Source of the DNA: Fulvia fulva
Lineage: Eukaryota > Ascomycota > Dothideomycetes > Mycosphaerellales > Mycosphaerellaceae
Reading direction: 5' to 3'
Assembly: GCF_020509005.1 (NCBI RefSeq)
Contig: NC_063015.1
Span: forward strand, 1,178,001 to 1,242,000
Length of the DNA: 64,000 nucleotides
Shown: piece after piece, positions 55,382-64,000 of the stretch
Layout of the letters: each line of letters begins with the position of its first letter
How positions within the stretch are numbered: the stretch's first letter is position 1
Position numbers and translations under genes: made by a program
The notes under the pieces: model-generated
Told to the model about the DNA's origin: nothing
Database searches by the model: none
Seen by the model: the letters and a program-made list of their open reading frames with translations, nothing else

Positions 55382-56662
55382 GCAATAGCAGCCCAGGCTA
55401 CGGTACTAACGGCGCCTACGGCCCTACAGGCGAAGCCCCCCCAAGACAACTGGCAGCAACTTATAGAGGACGCAAAAAGCATAGAAACTAACGATCAGCT
55501 CCCTTACCGGTCTCTACAGGTAATGATCACTCAGCTACGCACGGCGCTTGTACTGTCGTATCACCGAGGGCAACAAGAAATGAGGACGACGTCCTAGGCG
55601 ATTAGCAAGGCCACCCGGAATCAACACCCCTATAGCTAGGCATCGGTCGCGGCATCGATACCAGGCCCCCGCCCAACGCACGATGCAGTTACGATCCGCA
55701 TTGCAGCAAAGGAAGACCAGGCCGAAGTTGCGAAGCTATCGAACAAGGAGCTCGCCTAACGAATTAACTAACTAGGGGTGGTCGTAGTGAACCAACAGTC
55801 TAACGGCACTCTACAGATCTATACTAGCTCTGCTACTGCTAGGAGGCACCTAGAGGCACAGCCACAGTGGGCATCTAAGGTTGCGGCATTAGCGAAGGTC
55901 TTAACGAAACAATTCACGATCCTAGTCCACGACATGCCTAAGGAGTTTGACCTAACCAACCAGGGTCACCTACGCGCTCTCTAAGAGGACAACCCGGTCA
56001 CTCTTAACTCTCTAATCCAGAAGGCGACTTGGCTCTATAGGAAATGGCCAGAAGGCAAGAAGGCCTCGGCGCTAATAGTATGGCTACAAGACGCGAAAGC
56101 GGCGGATCTAGCGATAGAACAAGGCCTGGTCTGGCAATATAGCCTCAAGACAGTAGAAAAGCACTCCTCATCCTTTCGTGTCCTCCAATGCTTCAAATGC
56201 TAACAGTATAGACACCAAACCTATACGTGCACAAACAAGCAGGCCTGCTCGAACTGTGCAGGAGACTATATGTCTAGGGACTATACATCGACTACGAGAC
56301 GGTGCGCGAACTGTCCGGGGCACCACCTATCGTATAGTGCGGAATGCCCACAGCGGAAACTAGCGAAAAACAAGGCAATCACAAACAGAACCGTCGCCCT
56401 AAGATTCTACGGCGACCGTAAGGCTAGCCCACACCGGAACCAACTAGCGGCGGTCGGGCACAAGCGCCCTAGGGCCGAGAACGATGTAAAGGATGCGCAG
56501 CCTAGGGCGTACGGGAGGCCACGTGCTCTGCTAGCTACGGCGAGGGAATCTAACCAGGCCCGGCTCCCCTTTAGTACACAGCCGATAGGCGTAGACCAGG
56601 ACGTACAGGGCAGTAGGACACAGGACGATACAGAGGAAATGATTGTCGATGCCGATGACTAG
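55382..56662 (+). pseudogene. L2 ORF1 (gag-like RNA-binding protein) with stops
   Basis: One frame, start not certain: KSIETNDQLPYRSLQVMITQ, then from 55,778 MVVVNQQSNGTLQIYTSSAT and HDMPKEFDLTN, followed by a Cys cluster near 56,190-56,350 (VLQCFKC, NKQACSNCAGDY, RRCANCPGHHLSYSAECPQR), i.e. three zinc-knuckle-like units as in Tad1-type ORF1. TAG interrupts it in several places (for example after HLRAL at 55,982) and a TAA/TAG spoils one knuckle. The end is acidic (DDTEEMIVDADD). It packages the LINE RNA. Confidence 0.8.
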
Positions 56663-59600
56663 CCTCGACACGCTTAACATCATCCAGTATAACGTCAACC
56701 ATAGCAAGGATATAGTCTAGAACCATTTCCTACACGAGGCGGACCCGCGCGTCCACCACGTCCTTGCAATCCAGGAGCCATAGATTAACCCGCACTATAA
56801 GAGACCAACGACCTGCAAGTCACTAGGCTACACGACATGCCTACGAGGCGACGGCAGACCCCGCACGTGCTTCTATGTCAGCAAGGACATACTAGAATCC
56901 GACTGGGAGGTAGTGTACTACGTAGACGAAGAAGGCGGGGGCGATATTACCTCCCTCCACGTGGGTAGCACCTGGATACACAACCTATACATACAACCGC
57001 CAGCCTCGAGGTCTAGCCGCGACCTAGGGGTCTGTAGACACCTAGACAGTGCGCTCAAGAGACAAGGGTGCCACATCGTAGTAGGAGACTTCAACATACA
57101 CCACCCTTCCTAGGAAAGCCTTATGCAGCCGCACCCTATAGCCGACGAAGTACTCGACTTGATGGCGAGCAACGCAATTGCCCTCAATACCCCGAAGGAC
57201 CTGGGCACCTGGAAGAGAGGGGGACTCCAAGGCACGATCGACCTCTCCTAGATCTCAGATAGCCACTACCACACGGTAACCTACTATAGGATCGAACATG
57301 AACTCGAGGCGTCGTTAGACCACATGCCAGTCAGGACCTCTATTGCGACACAGATACAACGCACACTAGCGAGAACCCCTAAGCCAAACTGGGGAAAGGC
57401 CCACTGGGCCAACATCTAGGCGTACCTCGATAACTCTAAGAGGCTAGTCCAGATCGCGTAGCAGCAATACAACAGTAAAGACGAGATAGACGAAGCAGTC
57501 CAGGGGTTGACAGACGAAATAAGAAAAGCGACCTCACTTCACGTTCCGCTTGCCTAACCAACGACATGGTCCAAACTATACTGGACGCCGGAGTGCACTG
57601 CGGTAGTAAGAGAAGCAAGGAGAGCCCGCCGGGTGTGGACGAGCAGCTATAGCGAGGAGGCCTGGAACGTATACAGGGAGGCATGCCAACAGAAGAAAGC
57701 CATAATACGGAGGGAGAAAGCAGTCGGCTAGAGGGCCACAGTGGAAGAAATCGCCGGCAAGCCAGAGAGGATGTGGAAGCTAGCGAAATGGGCCCGACAG
57801 GACCCTACACAGGGCCCCTCCTTCTCTATCCCAGCGCTACAATCGCCTAGTGGCCCGGTTAGCGACCCCGAGGCCAAGGCGCGTCTACTGGCTAGCAAGT
57901 TCTTCCCACCCCCAGTCGAGGCTAATCTAAGCGACATAAACAGCTCTACTCCCCTAGCCCCTAGCATCGCGGTCCAACAGGAGGTGTCCGAGGGAGAAGT
58001 TACCGCTGTGCTGAGGAAGTTGCCGGCGAAGAAAGCCCCGGGGCCGGATAGGATCCCAAACGAGCTACTAAAGAAGTGTAGAGATCAACTAGCCCCAGCA
58101 GTTGCAGCGATCTTCAACGCCTGCCTACAGACCGGATACCACCCGATAGCTTTTAAACAATCGACGACAGTGGTCCTACGCAAGCCGCAGAAGGAAGACT
58201 ATACGCAGGTGAAGTCGTACCGCCCAATTGCGCTCCTTAACACTCTTGGGAAGGCGCTTGAGAAGCTGGTTGCAACGAGACTCTCCGAGGCGGCAGAGGA
58301 ACACTCCCTACTCCCGGACACCCAGATGGGTGCGCGCCCACAGCGATCGACGCTATCCGCGATGGAACTTATCACCTCTTAGGTAAAGGCCATCTGGTAT
58401 AAGAATAGGGACAAGGTGGCTTCCTTACTTAGCCTAGACATATCGGGAGCCTTCGACTACGTGTCACACCCGCGGCTTCTCTACATCCTAAGGTCGAAAG
58501 GACTCCCTAAGTGGCTTGTCAACTTCGTACGGTCCTACCTCCAAAACCGCAGTACGTCGATCCTGGTCGGCCAGTACAGAAGCCCATTTCAAGCAGTCCA
58601 CACTAGAATCCCGCAAGGCTCAACGCTAGCACCTATTCGGTTCCTCTTCTTTATGGCGACGCTGCTCCCAGCCCTAGAATCCCAGAACACCGCTGCGAGC
58701 GGCTTCGTAGACGACACAAACATCCTAGCGTGGTCTTCCTCGACTGAGGAGAACTGTAGGCTACTAGAAGAGAAGCACAAGATCTGCGAGGACTAGGCTA
58801 GGAGGCACGGGGCTCGGTTTGCCCCAGAAAAGTACAATCTGATACACTTTACGCACCGGCCACGGTTCCACAATATGCAAGCTTCTATCCAGATACAGGG
58901 GCACACGACTAACCCGGCAAATCAGCTCAGGATCCTCGGACTATAGGTGGACCCGGCGCTACGGTGGAGGAAGCACGTACAGGCAATATTACGGAAAGCT
59001 GAACAGAATATAGCATCATGCCAGAGGCTCACTGCGTCCACATGGGGGGCGGACTTCCGGCAGTCACGACTTCTATATACGGCTATTGTACGGCCAGTCC
59101 TTACCTATGGCAGCCAAGTGTGGTCCTTAGGCGAGAGGGCCTGCCTATCGAAGGGACTCGTCGCGCCGCTAGCGAAGATCCAAAACTAATGCCTAAGGAA
59201 GGTCACCGGGGCATATAAGTCGACACTAACGAGGATGCTTGAGCACGAGACCGCTATACCGCCGATCGACCTATACATCTAGGGACTACGGACCTCCTAC
59301 TTAGGCAAGTCGGCACAGTACCCAGTATAGAAGGTCATCGCCAGTGTAGTCGCAAGGGCCCGCGAATCAGTACTAGCGCATAAGGGCATTCGACCCGGAA
59401 ACGAGCCGAACTACCGGGCAAGGGACGAACAGCTAGCAACACAATGGGAAGGTGAGAAATCGTTTGTAGAGCAACTATAGAAAGAGAGGTGGAACAACCA
59501 GGTTGTAGGGCATAGTGGACGCCCTTAGCCAGCGGGACAACCTAAGGAATAGTCAGCTACAAAATCCGCGGTCAAGCACCCCCCGAAGCTCATCTACTAC

Positions 59601-59966
59601 CGCCTTACGAGGGCATAGAGTAGCATAGCAACCCAACTGCGAAGCGAACACATCGGCCTCCAGGGGTACCTATCATGGAGGAAGGTCCCAGGATACACGA
59701 ATACTAGCTGCCCCTGCGGCTATCGCTCCCAGAACGTACGGCACGCACTCCTCGTCTGTCCGAGGTGGTCGCTAGGAAGGGGGGAGTAGATAGCAAAGGC
59801 GAGGAACCGGACGATTGGGGCACTTCTTAACAACGCTGAAGACCTACGGCGCATTACGAACTGGATACTAGAGAAGGGCTGGCTAGAACAGTACCGCCTA
59901 GTAGGAGCAGTGCAGGAAGAGAGGACACGACGCAGCGCGACGAGACCGGCTAGGAGCGGGGGCTAA
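56655..59966 (+). pseudogene. L2 ORF2 (APE endonuclease, reverse transcriptase) with about 18 stops
   Basis: ATG at 56,655 overlaps the end of ORF1 in ATGACTAG. About 1103 codons stay in one frame to TAA at 59,964. Endonuclease: LNIIQYNVNHSKD, GDFNIHHPS, DHMPV. RT: KKAPGPDRIPNELLKKC, SYRPIALLNTLGKALEKLV, LLSLDISGAFDYVSHPRLLY, IPQGSTLAPIRFLFF and GFVDDTNILA (FVDD at about 58,703). C-terminal zinc-like CPCGYRSQNVRHALLVCP. I count about 18 premature stops: 16 TAG and 2 TAA, none TGA. That is what CpA-to-TpA change at Trp (TGG) and Gln (CAG, CAA) codons gives. No frameshift was seen. Confidence 0.88.
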
Positions 59967-60146
59967 CGGGGTAGTGACATGGACTACGTACGTTCAGAGG
60001 GAAAGCTAATCTAGACAAGGAGTAGTCGGGGGCGGGAAGGGTTTTCACCTATTCGGGTTTCCCTTTGTACATAACAATAGATATATACCTACATAGGCCG
60101 GATAGGGTCCTAGAACAGGGGAATGACAAATCTATCTATCTATATA

Positions 60147-61623
60147 GGGCCCTTCGGAGCGAGGGCTAGAAGAGTAGGAGGCTTCGTTTCGAGAGCACCG
60201 CTAGCTGTCCGGGTACGATAGTTGTGTATTAATTGCTAAGTAGCGGGACCTTGATTAGTAGGCCGTATGTTATTTAGTCGAGTAGTGTTCGGCTTCGTAG
60301 TAGGAATAGGCTTGCTACGATATAGCTAGCACTTGTTGGCCTGCTTGTAGTTCTTCTTGCTCCGGTAGTCAATAAAGTACTCGTTACTACGTGTCTGCTT
60401 ACACTATCTACTACACTTATACGTGCCGGGCGGAGTAGTTATACCCTAAGGGATAGGAGGCTAGTCCGTCTGATCTATCTAGTCCGCTATAATATGCGCG
60501 CTATTCTGAGAGATGAGATGTGCTATAAGACGAGACGAGACGGGTCGCGAGTTGTAGTGCGAAGGTGATGTAGGAAGAAGGAACAGGTTGCCTAAAGAAA
60601 TGAGGTTTGACTACAAAATTTGCGGTAGACGGGTACCTACGGTAGGAGACGCGTTCTTTGTTCCCGGCAAATACGAAAAGAACGCGCTATACGTCATTAT
60701 CTATGACTCACTACCCGCATTCAAGGCCCACTGTGAGGTGAATGCTTTCACAACTTGCCGCTGACATTATCTACGTAACACTACCTGTTTTACGTAACAC
60801 GTAGCACTACCTCTTTTGAGCAACATCACCTCTTTTATGCCAGCTCGAACCCCTCATACCGCTTTAAGTCGTACACGTCGCGCTTATCGATGGTGTCGTA
60901 GCCTGTGAGATGGTTATTGCCCGTCTGTTGATAGAATACTGACTTGCTAGTCGGGCTTCTGGCTTGCTAGCCGGGCTGCCTGCAGCAGGCTGCACATACT
61001 TCGCCAACCTCACTCGAGTGCTCGCAAGCTCGCACGTCGTTACGGCGCGAAGTTGCGCGGTGCTATCGCATCTACAATACTGCAAGCTTGAGATGAAGCG
61101 TGAGGTCGTTGAAGCCTCAGGCTCTATTCGGATTGATTAACGACCAATGAGAAGACGGCTTGGCACTTCCCTCACCTGAATATAGCACGCTCGCCATTGC
61201 CTTCAGCACTACTGCTCGAACTACGTCGTAGACCTACGGTCGCAAGCTCCCTTCGGTACGACTAACGTTCGAACGTAGCTTCAGGAAATGGTTCACTTTG
61301 CTAATGATACGTTAACGACAGGCACATGGGGGTTGCACGGACTGTGACGGACATGAATTTACACCTCGAACAGGTATAGTGAGGCTGAAGATGCTGGTCG
61401 TAGAAGAAGACTCTTCTGTGTACGAGTTTGCAAAGGGATCTCGGAACCGTGTCGAAAAGTACGCCGTTTTGTCAGCCAATGCATCCTTGACGTGAGAGGA
61501 TATACCCGCGCGCTACCGAAATGCTGAGAATCCGATATGACCCCTGGGGATGTTATTCATTGAGCCTGTGGCTTCCACATATCGTGCGTAGTAAGTGCCA
61601 ACGTTACCATTTGCTCAGTTCTG
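60147..61623. other. RIP-mutated relic (to about 60.6 kb) then intergenic DNA
   Basis: 60,147-60,600 is CpA-poor and stop-rich; a minus-strand reading has DYRSKKNYKQANK and TRLNNIRPTNQGPATQQL, which hints at a DNA-transposon BED-finger region but is too weak to name. From about 60.6 kb composition is host-like. TACGTAACACTACCT motifs repeat near 60,770-60,830, and GGCTTCTGGCTTGCTAG/GACTTGCTAG at about 60,940-60,970. No gene supported. Confidence 0.45.
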
Positions 61624-62154
61624 TCAAGTCTCCAGCCAACGCAAACTGCTCCAACCCCAGATGGGGTCATCCTGCTCGTAAACATGCCAAAGGTACTTCA
61701 AGCATCCCGCCCTTACTCCCTCAAGTCCGCGATTCTCCATCTCCTTCTCCAACATGCTCTTCACCATAGTCGCATTGGCCTCGCCGTCTTGTTCGAACTC
61801 CATCTCCACGGCTCGAAGAGCTTTCCTTCCTCGCTCTCCCATATCATCCAGCCAGCTCGCCACAATTCCCACAATCTCTTCGGCGGCCCTCTTCTCCATA
61901 GCCTCAATTCCCCGTATAGGCCACCGGTAGAGAAGAACCGAGAAGGTGTAGCGCTTGAAGTATAGCGGGAGGGTTTCTGTGCGTATCTGGCGGTTGACTT
62001 GGAGGAGGGATGGTACACCTTCTGGTATGACGTTGCGATAGGGCATGCCCCAGATGCGCCCCAAGTACTTTGCTTCGTCTTCTCCCTTGTCCATCGCAAG
62101 CTCGTAGATGTCGAGGCGAAGCTCGGCCGGGAGTGAGAAGAAGGTCGTTGGCAT
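61624..62154 (-). CDS. Small fungal F-box/2EXR-like protein
   Basis: A single-exon 176-aa frame opening MPTTFFSLPAELRLDIYELA, the FxLPxELRxxIYxxA motif at the start of many fungal F-box-like or 2EXR proteins, followed by PSLLQVNRQIRTETLPLYF, the second conserved block of that group. The rest is helical and acidic (MEFEQDGEANATMVKSMLEK) and ends in a Trp-rich IWGWSSLRWLET. These proteins are common, mostly uncharacterised, and perhaps act as substrate adaptors. The start is well placed because the motif begins at residue 5. The neighbouring hydrolase gene is transcribed in the same direction. Confidence 0.75.
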   Translation of the reverse strand: MPTTFFSLPAELRLDIYELAMDKGEDEAKYLGRIWGMPYRNVIPEGVPSLLQVNRQIRTETLPLYFKRYTFSVLLYRWPIRGIEAMEKRAAEEIVGIVASWLDDMGERGRKALRAVEMEFEQDGEANATMVKSMLEKEMENRGLEGVRAGCLKYLWHVYEQDDPIWGWSSLRWLET

Positions 62155-62486
62155 GATGGCGGAGATATTCTCTGTATATGGTTAATAAGAAGTTCTGGTC
62201 ATTGGTATCGTATTAGAAGTAACTCTTACTCTGTCAACGTCGTCTCTGTACAGATTCAATCTGAGCTTAAAGTTCAGGTTCGATGTAGTCTCGAGAAGGT
62301 GATGCTTTGACGGCAAAGTAGATTTGAAAAGCTTGTTCGTGGGCCTAAGACGCCACAGCTGTGCTGCAAACAACGACAATCCCTGCACGCCTGTTCAGCA
62401 CACAGACAAAAACGACCAACCAAATCTTTTCAAATATTAAGACGAGCCTCTGCTGCGCCATTCACATGACCTGGATCTTATGCCCT

Positions 62487-63495
62487 CTAAATCCTCTCGA
62501 ACCATCTCACCAAATTCTCCACGAACTCCCCAGGCTTCTCCTCCGCGATCCAGTGCCCACAACCCTCGATCTGCTCAAATTGAACATCCTCATAGAACTG
62601 CCCACTCATTTCCTTCGCCGCCTCTTCGTCCGCGAAACTGCTATCGCCCCAAAGACTCAGACACCGCACCTTGCTCTTCCCACTGCTCTGTACCCTCGCC
62701 ACATTGTCCTCGCCATCCTGCTCAAACGCGCGGTAGACGTTCAACCCCGCTCGCAATGCTCCTGGAGCAGCGAACGCGTTGCCGTACACATCGAGATCGT
62801 GAGCCGATATTGCGTCAGGGTTTTGAGCTTGACGATCGTAGAAGTGCTTGAGGTAGAGTTTCTCGCGGCCAGCGATGAGGGTTTCGGGGAGGTCTGGGAC
62901 TCTGTGGAAGGTGAAGTGCCAGAGCAGGAGGGAATTCTTCATGGTGTGGTAGAAGGGAGTTCCTGGCAGAGGGCATTCGCCCCAGCAGAGGCTGGCGACG
63001 GAGCAGGGGAATTGTTGGGTGTAGGAGTGAGCGATCATGCCGCCTGGGATGTTGTCAGACAGTTCGTTCTAGCAATGTACGATACTGCAACGTACCAATA
63101 TCATGTCCTACGAGATGTATCTTCTCTTTGACGCCAATCTTGTGCACCAGTGTGTGTAGATCCTGTGCCATGACCTCTTTCGTATAGCCATTCCAAGGCT
63201 TACTGCTTGCTCCTGCTCCTCTGTAGTCTGGGGCAATGACTGTATGGCCAGCATTCGCGATTGGTGTGATGACTCGTCGAAACTGGTAGCTGGTCTGCGG
63301 AAAGCCATGGACCAGGAGCACGGTGCCTTTCGATGTTGTGCCTTTAGGCGGTGGGCAGGATGTGTAGTGGATAACGACACCACCTTCGTGCGATGGAGAG
63401 TCTCGTGGAAGGTCTGCGACCTTCACTCTGCCATGCTCCCATCTTGAGTCGTCGATCTTGTTCCAGTTCGCAAGGCCGGCTCCGAGGGTAGGCAT
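62487..63495 (-). CDS. Epoxide-hydrolase-like alpha/beta hydrolase
   Basis: Exon 1 is 63,495-63,096; a 52-nt intron (63,095-63,044) splits a Gly codon; exon 2 is 63,043-62,487; 318 aa. HGFP (oxyanion hole) is at residues 63-66, RGAGASSKP at 92-100, and the nucleophile elbow GHDIGG, with Asp132 as probable nucleophile, is formed across the splice join, which supports the model. A GCGHW motif places the catalytic His at about 297, and an Asp in the LWGDSSF block at about 264 is a candidate acid. This pattern (Asp nucleophile, HGFP) fits soluble epoxide hydrolases and haloacetate dehalogenases. Substrate cannot be told from sequence. No signal peptide, so probably cytosolic. Confidence 0.9.
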
Positions 63496-64000
63496 TGTTG
63501 CTGTGAGATGATGCTCTATCTGAAGCTACAAGAGCAAGGCTTTGCAATCAGCTGGTCTTATACTCACCGTCTTACCTTCGACATCCCCGCCTATGAGCTC
63601 AACATGAGCTATGCTGGGATGTGTTCGGACAAACTCCGAGTTGGAGGCTTGGTAATCGACAGCGACATAACAGCGTCACGTTCAGCGTCACTGGGTAGTA
63701 TTGTTCGCTACCGACGGATCAGTCGGTGTAGAAGGGTGTGACATCCCTCATCTGTACGGCAGTGCTGCAGTGCAGAAAACTGACGATTGTTGTGTCGATG
63801 AAGAAGGAGGAACCTGAGTCCGGGCGTGAAAGTGCTCGCCCTTTCGAATGACATTGCTTAGCGTCGCAGTGTTGACAACGAATTAAACTGCTGGATCGCT
63901 TTCACACTGTCGCGTACCTGCCTTAGCGTCTGTGATCATCTGTCCAATGATCGAGGCCTGGATTGGAACATAAATCGCCTTGACATCTCGCGACCTTCTT
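63496..64000. other. Upstream region of the hydrolase gene, no further gene seen
   Basis: Contains the promoter side of the minus-strand hydrolase gene. A 77-codon plus-strand frame (63,508-63,741) has no recognisable motif and no codon pattern to support it. Confidence 0.45.

Larger units (their letters stand above)
55206..60146 (+). mobile_element. LINE L2 (Tad1/I-like), full length, lightly RIP-mutated
   Basis: Two overlapping frames (ORF1, ORF2) and an (ATCT)n tail at 60,130-60,146 after GGGAATGACAAA. Its 5' limit is set by where the two L2 copies stop matching (about 55,206). Mutation is much lighter than in the copies at 29.9-32.6 and 45.7-47.8 kb, so it is either younger or escaped most RIP cycles. 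It is the reference used to interpret the split copy. Confidence 0.88.

Overview
The window looks like a chromosome segment of a filamentous ascomycete (Pezizomycotina). The evidence is short GT-AG introns of about 50-90 nt with CTAAC-like branch sites, a HET (heterokaryon incompatibility) gene, a SAT4/rhodopsin-type membrane protein, an oxysterol-binding-protein homologue, and transposons wrecked by C-to-T change at CpA, the signature of repeat-induced point mutation (RIP). A Dothideomycete such as a Mycosphaerella relative is a guess, not something the sequence proves.

Layout. 1-16.5 kb is a gene-bearing flank: a HET gene with two in-frame stops, a transcription-factor-like gene with two in-frame stops, a cluster of short tandem and inverted repeats (7.5-8.05 kb), a disrupted minus-strand gene (8.5-9.8 kb), a small five-part spliced Cys/Ala-Pro gene ending 9 nt before an OSH/ORP lipid-transfer gene (12.1-13.8 kb), and a rhodopsin-like membrane protein (14.05-15.4 kb). 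16.5-60.1 kb is an unbroken nest of retroelements: a RIP-damaged Helitron helicase end, a chimeric minus-strand Copia, a truncated RIP-damaged Copia, a Ty3/Gypsy chromovirus 3' half, pieces of two LINE (Tad1/I-like) families called L1 and L2 here, a Gypsy gag-protease half, a young but defective Copia-1 (33,846-38,574), and a young, apparently intact Copia-3 (48,328-55,112) with a 1751-codon polyprotein. 60.6-64 kb is gene-bearing again: a small fungal F-box/2EXR-like protein and an epoxide-hydrolase-like alpha/beta hydrolase.

History read from the nesting. L2 was split by an L1 insertion that left an 11-15 bp target duplication. About 11 kb (29,791-40,816) was then inverted, leaving a 430-bp piece of L1 duplicated in opposite orientation at both ends. 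RIP saturated most of the block. Later, Copia-1 (TSD AAGAA) and Copia-3 (TSD GTATC) landed in the RIP-dead DNA, each with LTRs I see as identical. Copia-1 carries several TAG stops and a roughly 0.6-kb integrase deletion yet has identical LTRs, so it was probably moved in trans.

I found no CRISPR array, rRNA gene, canonical tRNA or biosynthetic cluster. The most unusual items are the inversion with inverted LINE duplications, the trans-mobilised Copia-1, the structured 1-kb 3' region of Copia-3, and the same-frame 9-nt join between the small gene and the OSH gene.
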